From an uncultured Oribacterium sp. (GTDB lineage Bacteria > Bacillota > Clostridia > Lachnospirales > Lachnospiraceae): a stretch of DNA of 46,404 nucleotides. Both the position numbers and the translations under genes were made by a program. The DNA lies in NCBI GenBank assembly GCA_937927445.1, contig CALAOB010000143.1, positions 1 to 46,404 on the forward strand, in the 5' to 3' direction. This document shows, one piece after another, positions 1-9,001 of this stretch (position 1 is its first letter; each line of letters starts with the position of its first letter). A model generated the notes under the pieces. That model made no database searches. It was not told the origin of the DNA and saw only the letters and a program-made list of their open reading frames with translations.

Positions 1-36
1 TACCGGGCGAACTCCGGACTTACACCGGTTAGAAAC

Positions 37-54
37 GTGCGCCGCCAGGCGCAC
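37..54. repeat. short GC-rich hairpin downstream of the cell-wall-binding gene
   Basis: A perfect 7-bp inverted repeat (GTGCGCC/GGCGCAC) with a 4-nt loop. It lies just past the terminator of the leftmost gene and could be a secondary terminator. No T-run longer than three follows on either strand. Confidence 0.4.
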
Positions 55-56
55 CC

Positions 57-90
57 GAAAAGGCAGGGAGCCTCATCCGCTTCCTGCCTT
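57..90 (-). terminator. intrinsic terminator of the leftmost minus-strand gene
   Basis: The imperfect inverted repeat AAGGCAGGG-AGC / GCT-TCCTGCCTT is followed, on the minus strand, by TTTT. It starts within about 10 nt of the stop codon of the cell-wall-binding-repeat gene, so it most likely ends the valS-distal transcript. Confidence 0.75.
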
Positions 91-95
91 CATCC

Positions 96-692
96 TTATA
101 GATCACTTACTTCCGTTCGATTGCGTCCGTAGGTCTTCGCCATGCCGATCATCGTCTGTACACAGTGACCGTCCGAGTCAAACTGGTACTCCTGACCATC
201 GATGGTATAGCTCTTATAGTAGCCTGCTGCATCGCTTCCGTACATACCGCTCGGGATCCCCGTCGTCGCATCGGTTCCGAAGTAGTAATACTGCATGCTT
301 CCGTTCGTCGCGCGGATCTGTGCCCAGCCGTTGATGACCTTTCCGGCATCCGGATTGTTCCGAGCCATGTTGTCATACTGCGCGAAGAACCAGCGACCGC
401 TCGCATCCTGGAACCAGCCCTCGACCATATCGCCCTGATCATCGAAATAATAGAAGCTCGCACCGATCTGTACCCACTTATGGGCGTAGGTCCACTGTGT
501 GCTGGACGGTGTCAGATACAGAAGGCGCCAGCTCGTCCCGGTATTCTCCCAGGCGAACTTGCTCTTCTGGGTCGCCGCTACTTCCTGAAGCTCGACATCG
601 CTTGCAGGGTGCTCGGCCGCCATCGCTGCCACTGGCGCAGTCATTGACAGTGCCAGTGCCAGAGCGACACCCACTACATGTGTACGTTTCAT
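96..692 (-). CDS. secreted protein with choline/glucan-binding-type (CW_binding) repeats
   Basis: A 198-residue exported protein. Residues 1-26 form a signal peptide (basic MKRTH, alanine/leucine core, AMA-A cleavage site). The mature part is rich in W, Y, F and G, with units such as FYYFDDQGDMVEGWF, WFFAQYDN and YYYFGTDATTG, the aromatic pattern of choline-binding/glucan-binding repeats that anchor proteins to teichoic acid or glucan. No catalytic domain is visible, so it may be only a wall-binding module. The start has a good GGAGG site 8 nt upstream. It lies 19 nt below the valS stop and is probably read with valS, an odd pairing. Substrate unknown. Confidence 0.75.
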   Translation of the reverse strand: MKRTHVVGVALALALSMTAPVAAMAAEHPASDVELQEVAATQKSKFAWENTGTSWRLLYLTPSSTQWTYAHKWVQIGASFYYFDDQGDMVEGWFQDASGRWFFAQYDNMARNNPDAGKVINGWAQIRATNGSMQYYYFGTDATTGIPSGMYGSDAAGYYKSYTIDGQEYQFDSDGHCVQTMIGMAKTYGRNRTEVSDL

Positions 693-711
693 GATCTGTT
701 TCCTCCCACGT

Positions 712-3351
712 TTACTTACTGAGGGCAGCGAGACGCTCGGTCACCTGCTGAAGAAGCTGTGTATTCCGCTGAAGCTTTTCACGCTCCTCCTCTACCTTCT
801 CTGCCGGTGCCTTCGAAGTGAAGCGCTCGTTATTCAGCATGCCGGTGGAACGCTTGATCTCTGCTTCCCACTTCTGCTTCTCCTTCTCGAGACGCTCGAT
901 CTCCTTTGCGATGTCCACGAGATCCGCAAACGGGATATGGATCACCGCATCCGGAATCGCTACCGTTACGGCATCGTCTGCGATGCCGGTCTTATCACTC
1001 TGAATTATAACATCCGATGCATAGGCAAGGGTAGCGAAGAATACCTTACTATGTTCGAACGTTTTTCTTACGCGCTCGTTCTCTGTCACGACGTAGGTCA
1101 TCGCCTTTCTGGACGGTGCAACGTTCATATTCGTACGCACATTACGGATCGAACGTACGGCTTCCTTGATGGTCTCGATCTCTGCTTCATCCTCCTGGAA
1201 GTTCAGCGCCTCACTGAACTCCGGCCATGCCTGACGCATGAGCGGGGTCTCCGGATTCTCGAGGGTATCGAAGATCTCCTCGGTGATGAACGGACAGAAC
1301 GGATGCAGGAGCTTCAATGAGGTGATGAGCACATGCTTCAGTGTCCAGAGGGCGGCTGCCTTCGTTTCATCCTCCTCGTTCCAGAGACGTGGCTTCACCA
1401 TCTCGATGTACCAGTCACAGAACTCCTCCCAGATAAAGTTCTGCACCTTATCGAGGGCGATTCCGAGGTCGCAGGCTTCCAGATTACGGGTCACATCCGC
1501 GATGAGGCTGTTCACCTTGCTGAGGATCCACTTATCGGCCATGGTCAGGTTTGCCGGCATCGTCTCCGGAAGATCCGCCTTATCGAGGTTCATCATGATG
1601 AAGCGGGAAGCATTCCATACCTTATTCATGAAGTTTCTGGAGGCCTCGACTCTCGACCAGTAGAAACGCATATCGTTACCCGGTGCATTACCGGTGAGAA
1701 GCGTCATACGAAGGGCATCCGCGCCATACTTCTGGATGACCTCGAGCGGATCGATACCGTTGCCGAGAGACTTACTCATCTTCCGGCCCTGATCATCACG
1801 TACGAGTCCGTGAATCAGCACCTTGTGGAACGGAACCTTACCGGTCTGCTCGATACCGGAGAATACCATACGAACGACCCAGAAGAAGATGATATCGTAG
1901 CCGGTTACGAGTACATCGGTCGGATAGAAGTACTTGTACTCCGGGGTCTCCTCCGGCCAGCCGAGGGTCTCAAACGGCCAGAGTGCGCTGGAGAACCAGG
2001 TATCGAGGGTGTCCTCATCCTGTCGGAAGTGATGTCCACCACACTTCGGGCAAGTCTCCGGTGCCTCGAATCCGACCACCATCTCACCACAGTCCTCACA
2101 GTAGTAGGCCGGGATACGATGTCCCCACCAGAGCTGACGGGAGATACACCAGTCCTTGATGTTCTCAAGCCAGTGAAGGTAGGTCTTACTGTAGTTCTCC
2201 GGAACGAACTGGAGCTCACCGGTCTCGATCGCCCGGATCGCCGGCTTCGCCATCTCCTCCATACGTACGAACCACTGCGGCTTGATCATCGGTTCGACCG
2301 TGGTACCACAGCGGTCGTGGGTACCGACATTATGCTTCGTCGGAACGACCTTTACCAGCAGACCGAGATCGGTCAGATCCTGTACCATGGCCTTCCGCGC
2401 CTCATAGCGGTCCATGCCATCATACTTCGAACCCGGACAGTTGATGGTCGCATCATCGTTCAGGATATTGATCTCCGGCAGATTGTGACGCTTGCCGACC
2501 TCGAAATCGTTCGGGTCATGTGCCGGTGTGATCTTTACCGCACCAGTTCCGAAGGTCATATCCGCATGCTCATCACCGACGATCGGGATCTCACGATCCG
2601 TGAGCGGAAGCTTCACCATCTTACCGATCATATCCTTATAACGCGGGTCCTCCGGATTGACGGCGACAGCGGTATCACCAAGCAGCGTCTCCGGACGGGT
2701 GGTTGCGATCTCGATCTGGCCGGAACCATCCGCGAGCGGATAGAGGATATGCCAGAAGTGGCCTTCCTGCTCCTCATGGTTTACCTCTGCATCACTGAGG
2801 GAAGTATGGCAGACCGGACACCAGTTGATGATTCTGGAGCCCTTATAGATGTAGCCCTTCTTATACAGATTGATGAAGGTCGTCTGAACGGCGTGTGTGC
2901 AGCCCTCGTCCATGGTGAAGCGAAGTCTGTCCCAGTCGGCACTGGAGCCGATCTTGTGGAGCTGGTTGACGATTCTGGACTCGTACTCCTCCTTCCACTT
3001 CCAGGCCTCCTTCAGGAAGCCCTCACGACCGAGCTCGTGCTTATCGATGCCCTGCTCCTTCAGCTTATTCGTGACCTTTACCTCGGTTGCGATCGCGGCA
3101 TGATCACTGCCCGGCTGCCACAGTGCCTCATAGCCCTGCATACGCTTCCAGCGGATCAGGGAATCCTGCAGTGTGTTGTCGAGGGCATGGCCCATGTGCA
3201 GCTGACCGGTCACGTTTGGTGGTGGCATCATGATGGTAAACGGTTTCTTGTTCGGGTTGACCTCCGCATGGAAATAGTGGCCCTTCAGCCACATATCATA
3301 GATGCGGTCCTCAACCTCCTCCGGGTTGTACTGCTTTGCAAGTTCTTTCAT
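712..3351 (-). CDS. valS: valine--tRNA ligase
   Basis: Class I aminoacyl-tRNA synthetase charging tRNA-Val; 879 residues, normal for bacterial ValRS. The N-terminal PPPNVTGQLHMGH block (HIGH motif HMGH near residues 52-55), the KMSKS signature GRKMSKSLGNG near residue 525 and the C-terminal coiled-coil arm (IERLEKEKQKWEAEIKR) are all present. Two in-frame ATGs lie six bases apart. The AGAAGG site leaves only 2 nt before the first (3357) but 8 nt before the second, so 3351 is chosen. No T-box leader fits in the 97 nt upstream, so valS is probably read through from the three-gene module above it. Confidence 0.97.
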   Translation of the reverse strand: MKELAKQYNPEEVEDRIYDMWLKGHYFHAEVNPNKKPFTIMMPPPNVTGQLHMGHALDNTLQDSLIRWKRMQGYEALWQPGSDHAAIATEVKVTNKLKEQGIDKHELGREGFLKEAWKWKEEYESRIVNQLHKIGSSADWDRLRFTMDEGCTHAVQTTFINLYKKGYIYKGSRIINWCPVCHTSLSDAEVNHEEQEGHFWHILYPLADGSGQIEIATTRPETLLGDTAVAVNPEDPRYKDMIGKMVKLPLTDREIPIVGDEHADMTFGTGAVKITPAHDPNDFEVGKRHNLPEINILNDDATINCPGSKYDGMDRYEARKAMVQDLTDLGLLVKVVPTKHNVGTHDRCGTTVEPMIKPQWFVRMEEMAKPAIRAIETGELQFVPENYSKTYLHWLENIKDWCISRQLWWGHRIPAYYCEDCGEMVVGFEAPETCPKCGGHHFRQDEDTLDTWFSSALWPFETLGWPEETPEYKYFYPTDVLVTGYDIIFFWVVRMVFSGIEQTGKVPFHKVLIHGLVRDDQGRKMSKSLGNGIDPLEVIQKYGADALRMTLLTGNAPGNDMRFYWSRVEASRNFMNKVWNASRFIMMNLDKADLPETMPANLTMADKWILSKVNSLIADVTRNLEACDLGIALDKVQNFIWEEFCDWYIEMVKPRLWNEEDETKAAALWTLKHVLITSLKLLHPFCPFITEEIFDTLENPETPLMRQAWPEFSEALNFQEDEAEIETIKEAVRSIRNVRTNMNVAPSRKAMTYVVTENERVRKTFEHSKVFFATLAYASDVIIQSDKTGIADDAVTVAIPDAVIHIPFADLVDIAKEIERLEKEKQKWEAEIKRSTGMLNNERFTSKAPAEKVEEEREKLQRNTQLLQQVTERLAALSK

Positions 3352-3448
3352 AATCATTTCCTTCTTCTATCTAGATTCTGAGATGGGTGATGGCGTTCCG
3401 GTCGTCTGCATTGACCTCGTCTTCTGCAGGACGGCGACGCCGCTTCTT

Positions 3449-4243
3449 TTATACCTTCTCGCGGTATTCCTTTTTCCACTTGACCAGCCAGAGCTTCGCT
3501 TCCTTCCGGAATTCGCTGCGATCCCGCTGGTAGACGTCGTCGACCTGGCGGACATGCTCGGAATCCTCGGCCTGTGTCAGTACATTATCATACTGAAGCT
3601 CCCAATCTGCAAGCATTTCCGTATCGATATGGTCGATATACTTTTCGATCGTCTTCACCGACGGTTCGAGCTTCGAGATGAAGTAGAGCTTACGAAGCGG
3701 TTCCAGCGCCGCGGTCTCGACGAAGACCTGCTCGAAGATATCCGATGCACGGCGGAACTGCATGACCGTAACACAGGCGCTGCCGAGCTTCATCTTGACG
3801 AGCATACTGTCCTGATAGTGCAGCGATTCGGTATAAGCCTCGATCGCCCGGCCATAACGGCCCATGTGGAAGTAGGCGTCGCCGAGCAGGTCATAGAACT
3901 GGTCACGATCGATATGGCGGAGACGCCGGTACTCGCTCTCGAAGTAACTGATCTCCTGCTGCGTGTAGTAGTTGCTCTCACGGAGAATCATGAGCAGCAG
4001 TCGTTCCTGGAGCTCCCCGCCTTCACCGGAACCCATGTACTGCTCGAGCTTCGCGGCGAGGATACCCATGTGCAGCTCATCACGGATCCAGCCGCTCAGC
4101 TTCCGGTCCACGAGATCGGTCGGCAGCATGATCGGATAGTGGTAGATCACATAGGAAAGCTCCTGGATCGACCAGAGATTGATATCCAGTTTTTCATAGT
4201 AGAACGGGTGCTGTGCACACCTTGTACATAGTAATAAGCCCAT
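3449..4243 (-). CDS. TPR-like protein of the DUF5716/5717-type module, function unknown
   Basis: 264 residues, cytoplasmic, no signal peptide. The N-terminus has a CxxC pair (LLCTRCAQHPF). The rest is helical, with a clear TPR-like stretch at about residues 120-170 (YDLLGDAYFHMGRYGRAIEAYTESL, then KLGSACVTVMQFRRASDIFEQ). The C-terminus is highly charged (EFRKEAKLWLVKWKKEY). It starts 14 nt after the ATPase-like gene with its own AAGGCGGG site, so the two are translationally close. I do not recognise a named family. Its constant company suggests a scaffold for the ATPase-like protein; that is inference. Confidence 0.7.
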   Translation of the reverse strand: MGLLLCTRCAQHPFYYEKLDINLWSIQELSYVIYHYPIMLPTDLVDRKLSGWIRDELHMGILAAKLEQYMGSGEGGELQERLLLMILRESNYYTQQEISYFESEYRRLRHIDRDQFYDLLGDAYFHMGRYGRAIEAYTESLHYQDSMLVKMKLGSACVTVMQFRRASDIFEQVFVETAALEPLRKLYFISKLEPSVKTIEKYIDHIDTEMLADWELQYDNVLTQAEDSEHVRQVDDVYQRDRSEFRKEAKLWLVKWKKEYREKV

Positions 4244-4257
4244 ATTTCCCGCCTTAT

Positions 4258-5490
4258 TTAAACCTTGTCCGCGAGGTCGATCTCCTCGGTGATTTCCTGT
4301 CCGCTGGACGGGAAGAGATCACCGAAGCCGAGATCCCGTACGGTGACACGGAGGGTCTCCGCATCCACAAACTCCGTCGACATGCGTATCCTCGTCGTAC
4401 GGTTCTCCCGCTTCGGGAAGCGGTCGAGCATCATGCGAAGACGGATCGGACGACGTGGATGGGCGAGGGAGGTGACCTGAAAATCGATGTAGTCCTGGTC
4501 GTCCTCGATCAGCTCATAGGAGGTTCTCGAGTCCATCCAGTTCGTACCGGCCTTCACGATCGGCAGATTTTCTTCCTTCTCGTTGATCACGACACGTGCA
4601 GAGATATCCGCACTCACGCGTGTATCGCAGAGAATCGTGTACTCCTCGCTCTTTCCCTCATCGATGTTCCGGGCATGAATCTCTGCACCGATGCAGAAGA
4701 GTCCCGGCTCGATCAGTACACGGCGACGATTGCAGATGAAATTCATGAAGTTCGTCGCGAAATTCGTATCCCGGAAGCCACGCCCGCAGAGAAATACCGC
4801 AGAGTAGGCGTCCTTCCCCAGTGTCCGCTCCGCGACGGTCGTCAGTATCCGGTCGGCGATCTTCCCGCCGGAGGTCGTCTTCAGGATATCGATATTGAAG
4901 GCCTCGGTCTCCGCCTCGGAGCCGAGCAGCGCGAAGCGCCGGGTTCCGCGGGATACATGCATCTCATAGTAGCAGAGACACTGATTATTTAATTCAAACA
5001 TGCCCACCTTACGATTGTAAAGGCTGGAATCCTGGTGCAGCACGAAATGCGCGAAGCTTTCCGTATGGCTGATGATGTGCAGGTTCTCCTCCCGGACACC
5101 GGTCCGGAGAATGGCCTCCTGCAGCTTCTCCACCATGGTGCGGCTTGCCTTCCGGATCGTGACGACGACGATGTCCCCGCTTCGATCCTCCTCGCTCGGA
5201 TCCTCCTCTGTCCGGAGAAGCTCCTGGAAGTAATGATAGACGATATCGATCGCCGTATACTTCACACGCGCGATGGTGGCCGTCCCGTTTTTCTCGAGCA
5301 GGCTGACCAGTTTATCGACGATTACACCAGAGCCGGCGAGGGTCTCCTTATAGGCCTCCTCTCCGACCGTCCAGCGATCGTCCTTTTTATGTTTGGCGAT
5401 GACTGTCGGCAGCGGTTTCGTTACCGTCTCATCATTGATACAGACATTTGTATAGTCATCGTCCAGTGAAATTCCTATATATCGACTCAC
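4258..5490 (-). CDS. degenerate actin/Hsp70-like ATPase (DUF5716-type)
   Basis: 410 residues. The N-terminus RYIGISLDDDYTNVCIND resembles phosphate loop 1 of the actin/Hsp70 fold (GIDLGTT..S in DnaK). HIISHTESFAHFVL (about 145) matches the position of the adenosine/connect motif, and AVFLCGRGFRDTNF...LFCIGAEIHA (about 240-280) matches the C-terminal LvGG...GAa motif. The glycines of loop 2 are replaced (GMFELNNQCLCYY), so hydrolysis may be lost. A beta-rich C-terminal domain follows. I chose the GTG start: AAGGAG lies 9 nt upstream and the gene begins 13 nt after its neighbour, whereas the ATG at 5514 would overlap that neighbour. The DUF5716 assignment is from memory. Confidence 0.68.
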   Translation of the reverse strand: MSRYIGISLDDDYTNVCINDETVTKPLPTVIAKHKKDDRWTVGEEAYKETLAGSGVIVDKLVSLLEKNGTATIARVKYTAIDIVYHYFQELLRTEEDPSEEDRSGDIVVVTIRKASRTMVEKLQEAILRTGVREENLHIISHTESFAHFVLHQDSSLYNRKVGMFELNNQCLCYYEMHVSRGTRRFALLGSEAETEAFNIDILKTTSGGKIADRILTTVAERTLGKDAYSAVFLCGRGFRDTNFATNFMNFICNRRRVLIEPGLFCIGAEIHARNIDEGKSEEYTILCDTRVSADISARVVINEKEENLPIVKAGTNWMDSRTSYELIEDDQDYIDFQVTSLAHPRRPIRLRMMLDRFPKRENRTTRIRMSTEFVDAETLRVTVRDLGFGDLFPSSGQEITEEIDLADKV

Positions 5491-5503
5491 AGAACTGCTC
5501 TCC

Positions 5504-8173
5504 TTACTCCACACTCTTCGCTTCCATCATCTCCTTCGTGAAAAGGGCTTCGATGACGGCTTCATTCCGGACATAACGGTGCATAGCCTGGTATAACTCC
5601 TGATCCTGGTCCTTCCCGATCAGTCCGGACATCTCACTCAGAATATCGTAGGTGTCCCCCTTCAGGCGTACGGTACCGTCCCAGGCGATGCTGCCACTGG
5701 CCGCCGGCACCTGATCCTTCGCAGATTCATAGATCTGGTACTCTGCACGCTCCCCGGCAAACAGCGTCACCGGGCGCACATAGATATTCTGATAGATTCT
5801 CGTAATCTCTTCCTCCTCGAAATCCCCCTGATCCGGGAGGATACGGAAATACAGAGACGGGCGGATATCCTTATGCCCATGATACTCGATATAGTACCGG
5901 TCCATCACGCTGTCCGGAATCCGCACGAAACGGTACAGCGTTCTCGTATATGCAAAAATCAGCTTCTTCCGGATCAGATAGTCCATCGTCTCCTGAAGCA
6001 CGAGCTTTTCTTCTCCGTTCAGATCCTTCTGCTCGGACATGTGCTTCGACATCGCCAGCAGATAGATCACCGGGACACGCTCCTTATAGCGCTCATCCCG
6101 CACGATGCCATAGATATCTGAGAACACCCTGTCCCGGATCACCCGGCCGTCGATGAAATAATCCACCGCGCGCTTCGTGATATAGGCACGCAGCAGCACA
6201 TTCTCCGCATCCGGGAAGCTCCGGTAGAGCTCGAATACATCGTCGAGCCCCTGCTCGGTCCGACTGAACAGCATCTGCGCCAGCAGACGTTCCGCCATCT
6301 CCCGCTGCCCATCCGCCTTCAGCTTCTGTCCACGCAGCAGAATCGCCAGCATATCCCCGGACAGACCGTTGTAGTACTCCATCAGATAACGCAGGATCGT
6401 CTTATCCTTCGTGCCGAGCGTAAACAGATCGTAGCCGAGATCCATGAGCTCCGCTGAACGCGTATGACGCTCCGAGGCGACAAGGCTTCGTACCAGCTGC
6501 TCGAGGTACAGACGCTCCAGATCACGCTCACCGCTCGACAGCATCCGGCGGTAGGCTTCCTCAAACATATTCTGCCGGATCAGTGTCCGAAGCAGCATCT
6601 TCTGCTCACTGTGGTCGAGCTCCTGCAGAGGGATCTCCGCAAGGAACTGCTTCTCCTCCTCACTAAGCTCAGGCTCCGAGTCCCGCAGCTTATCATGATA
6701 TCTCAGAATCACATTCAGAAGATAGGCGCGGTATGGTCCGGCGAGTGGCATCTCGCGTATCACCGATTCGAGAAGCTGCAGCTCCTCTGCACTCTGGATC
6801 CCATTTCGTGCGATGCGCCGTGCCCGGGCAAGCTTCAGCATCGGCTGCTCCGGCACCACCTGGAAGCAACGCTTCTCGAGCTCCGGCTTCTCCATGATCC
6901 GGGTCTTCTCATACGCGATATCCGTGTAACGGTCGCCGTACGCATCCTGGAACAGCAGCACACTGTTCTCGAAAAACAGTGGGATATACGCACTCCCCTC
7001 CTTCAGCGGATAGAGCTCCTCCCGATCAAGCTCGAGGTAGCGCACGACGACATAGCGCATGCGCGGGTCGCTGGTCGACACGCGACAGGCGCGAAGGATC
7101 GCCGGCAGTACCGTACCGATCCGTTCGTCGACCATATCCGCGAGGATCATACGCTCATACAGCACACTCAGACGCTGGTCGAAGGCCGACTTCAGCAGCT
7201 GATCGATCGTGAACTTCTGGATCTTCTTCTCGAAGCGCTGATAGATATCCTCCTCCGCGCCGAAATTCATCACGACGTTATAGTACAGCGGCAGCTTCAT
7301 GTTCTCCGGGATATCATACTCATAGGCGAAGTAGAGATAGACCTCGCGTGGCAGACGACCCTGATAGCCCTTCGGCATCGCATACATATAGTACTCATAC
7401 AGCCGGGTGATCTGTGACTGCATCTCGATCGCCCGCTGATAGATCCGAAACGCCAGCGCCGTCGTCGCACCTGCACGTATACAGCAGCCGGCCGCCTCCT
7501 CGATGAGCTCCGCGTCCTCCAGCTCTTCCACCGGTACGTCTGCTCTGTTCAATGTCTCCTTCGTGCACCCGCTCTCTGCACGAGGTGCCCGTGTCGCCGT
7601 CTCCTGCTCCGGATGCCGGATGGCATACAGAAAGGCCTCGAGTGCATGTACCCTGTCCGGTCCCTTCCGAAGGCCATCATAGAGCGCGCGAAAACGTGCA
7701 TCGTTCATAAACGGTGCACGGACGAAATCATCATATTCAAATACACGGAGAGCCGCGTCCCCGTTTGTCTGGTACAGCTTTACAAAGTCTTCCGGCGTAC
7801 GCAGGCCCGGAATCACCTCGGCCGATGCACTGGAACGAACCTCGAAGGCAAACGGAAGCCGTGTTTCACCACCGTTCGATACGATGCACAGTCCCCCCTC
7901 GATATGATCGCCATCCTTCAGTGCACGTGCGTCGACGAGCGCACTGATGCGGGTACGCAGTCCGAGAAAGGTATTCTTCTGAATCGTCACATATGGACTG
8001 TCCGAGTAGATCAGGCCCTTCAGAAGGATGCCATTCTCCGATGTCAGGATCAGATCCAGCTTTAAGGTCTCGCCCGCGCAGACCATCCCGTGGAAGGCCG
8101 TATCGCTGAGACGAAGCTCGGGACAGGCCAGATCGACGATGCCTCTGGCCAGCTTATTTATGCGTTCTTTCAT
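5504..8173 (-). CDS. large solenoid protein of the DUF5717 type, function unknown
   Basis: 889 residues, soluble. The first 120 residues are beta-rich with an immunoglobulin-like look (FHGMVCAGETLKLDLILTS, VTIQKNTFLGLRTRISALV). From about 130 to 780 there are repeated helical pairs with aromatic YR/YE motifs, typical of an alpha-solenoid. A second beta region (VTLFAGERAEYQIYES, GSIAWDGTVRLKGDTYDIL) precedes the C-terminus. GGAG sits 10 nt before the ATG at 8173; the TTG six bases upstream is only 4 nt from it. First gene of the module, with its own promoter. I associate it with DUF5717 proteins of Lachnospiraceae; no biochemical role is known to me. Confidence 0.68.
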   Translation of the reverse strand: MKERINKLARGIVDLACPELRLSDTAFHGMVCAGETLKLDLILTSENGILLKGLIYSDSPYVTIQKNTFLGLRTRISALVDARALKDGDHIEGGLCIVSNGGETRLPFAFEVRSSASAEVIPGLRTPEDFVKLYQTNGDAALRVFEYDDFVRAPFMNDARFRALYDGLRKGPDRVHALEAFLYAIRHPEQETATRAPRAESGCTKETLNRADVPVEELEDAELIEEAAGCCIRAGATTALAFRIYQRAIEMQSQITRLYEYYMYAMPKGYQGRLPREVYLYFAYEYDIPENMKLPLYYNVVMNFGAEEDIYQRFEKKIQKFTIDQLLKSAFDQRLSVLYERMILADMVDERIGTVLPAILRACRVSTSDPRMRYVVVRYLELDREELYPLKEGSAYIPLFFENSVLLFQDAYGDRYTDIAYEKTRIMEKPELEKRCFQVVPEQPMLKLARARRIARNGIQSAEELQLLESVIREMPLAGPYRAYLLNVILRYHDKLRDSEPELSEEEKQFLAEIPLQELDHSEQKMLLRTLIRQNMFEEAYRRMLSSGERDLERLYLEQLVRSLVASERHTRSAELMDLGYDLFTLGTKDKTILRYLMEYYNGLSGDMLAILLRGQKLKADGQREMAERLLAQMLFSRTEQGLDDVFELYRSFPDAENVLLRAYITKRAVDYFIDGRVIRDRVFSDIYGIVRDERYKERVPVIYLLAMSKHMSEQKDLNGEEKLVLQETMDYLIRKKLIFAYTRTLYRFVRIPDSVMDRYYIEYHGHKDIRPSLYFRILPDQGDFEEEEITRIYQNIYVRPVTLFAGERAEYQIYESAKDQVPAASGSIAWDGTVRLKGDTYDILSEMSGLIGKDQDQELYQAMHRYVRNEAVIEALFTKEMMEAKSVE

Positions 8174-8197
8174 AATCAAAAATCTCCATGAACGTAT

Positions 8198-8225
8198 ATT
8201 TTAACACAGAAAAGCCGCGTGTAAA
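8198..8225 (-). promoter_or_regulatory. sigma-A promoter of the DUF5717/DUF5716/TPR module
   Basis: Minus-strand -35 TTTACA (8220-8225), a 16-nt spacer and an extended -10 TGTTAAAAT (hexamer 8198-8203), about 25 nt upstream of the first gene of the module. Confidence 0.6.
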
Positions 8226-8237
8226 AGGTCCGTCACA

Positions 8238-8269
8238 TTGAAATACGCCCTCTTTCCTGTTATTATAAT
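8238..8269 (+). promoter_or_regulatory. promoter of the DUF4364 gene
   Basis: TTGAAA (8238-8243), a 17-nt spacer, then TATTAT (8261-8266) overlapping a second hexamer TATAAT (8264-8269). The same TTGAAA-17-TATTATAATG arrangement precedes the RpiR-type gene at 21143. It is divergent from the DUF5717 promoter. Confidence 0.65.
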
Positions 8270-8298
8270 GAAACATAGAACGATAGAAAGGGCATTTT

Positions 8299-8817
8299 AT
8301 GATTACCGAGCCTCTAACCCTGTATAAGCTGATGATTCTCTATCTGCTGAAATCCATCAACTACCCGCTGACGAACAATCAGCTGAGTGGTTTTTTTCTG
8401 GATTATGAGTATACGACCTACTTCACTCTGCAGCAGGCGATTTCCGCACTGGAGGATGCGCACCTGATCACCGCGCATACCGCGCGAAACGCAACACGCT
8501 ATGAGATCACACGTGAGGGCTCCGAGACACTGGAGCTCTTCGGCAGCGACATCTCGTCAGGTGCGATCGAGGATATGAACAAGTTCCTGAAGGCGAACAA
8601 GCTGAAGCTCCGTCAGGAGTCCTCGAACTATACCGACTATGAGCAGGATGATAACGGAAACTATATCGTGCATATGGAGGTCCGGGAGGAAAGCTCGCTC
8701 CTCTTCTCTGTCGATATCAATGTTCCGGATCAGGATTCCGCCGAGCGTATGTGTGCGAAGTGGGCCGCCAATAATCAGGAGATCTACGCGCACATCATGA
8801 AGCAGCTCCTGAGCTGA
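8299..8817 (+). CDS. DUF4364 family winged-helix protein, probable regulator
   Basis: 172 residues. The N-terminal half (LYKLMILYLLKSINYPLTNNQLSGFFLDYEYTTYFTLQQAISALEDAHLI, read in segments) is a PadR-like winged-helix fold with a recognition helix near 40-55 and a wing around residues 62-75 (RYEITREGSETLELF). The C-terminal half is a beta-strand/helix domain (YIVHMEVREESSLLFSVDINVP) found in DUF4364 proteins. Length and domain order match the family. It has an AAAGGG ribosome-binding site and is monocistronic, transcribed away from the DUF5717-type module. A regulator of an unknown target; control of the divergent module would be the simplest guess. Confidence 0.82.
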   Translation: MITEPLTLYKLMILYLLKSINYPLTNNQLSGFFLDYEYTTYFTLQQAISALEDAHLITAHTARNATRYEITREGSETLELFGSDISSGAIEDMNKFLKANKLKLRQESSNYTDYEQDDNGNYIVHMEVREESSLLFSVDINVPDQDSAERMCAKWAANNQEIYAHIMKQLLS

Positions 8818-8923
8818 TGTACAGGGCCTCCACCGGCAGATCCATTCTATTCACTGATGGCCGTCCCGGATCGCTTTTCGCCGAAAAACACAAAACATTT
8901 CACTGAAACTCCAGATAAGCACG

Positions 8924-8984
8924 AAGTCCCCTGCAGCACTGCTGTTTTCTTCGATGAAAACACAGCGTTGCAGGGGACTTTTTA
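8924..8984 (+). terminator. long hairpin terminator; core-only relative of the nested-palindrome family
   Basis: AAGTCCCCTGCA pairs with TGCAGGGGACTT around an inner hairpin GTTTTC-TTCGAT-GAAAAC, followed by TTTTT on the plus strand. It therefore ends the DUF4364 transcript and faces the end of the convergent aminotransferase gene. Its layout matches the conserved core of the palindromes at 24220-24269 and 43210-43259: same loop TTCTT.GATGAAAAC, same CAGCGTTGCAG junction. Confidence 0.8.
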
Positions 8985-9001
8985 CGTTCTCAGCTCAGCT
9001 A

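Noticed and set aside
3352..3448. T-box or other leader before valS
   Set aside because: Only about 97 nt separate valS from the gene upstream; there is no specifier stem, no T-box sequence and no terminator pair.
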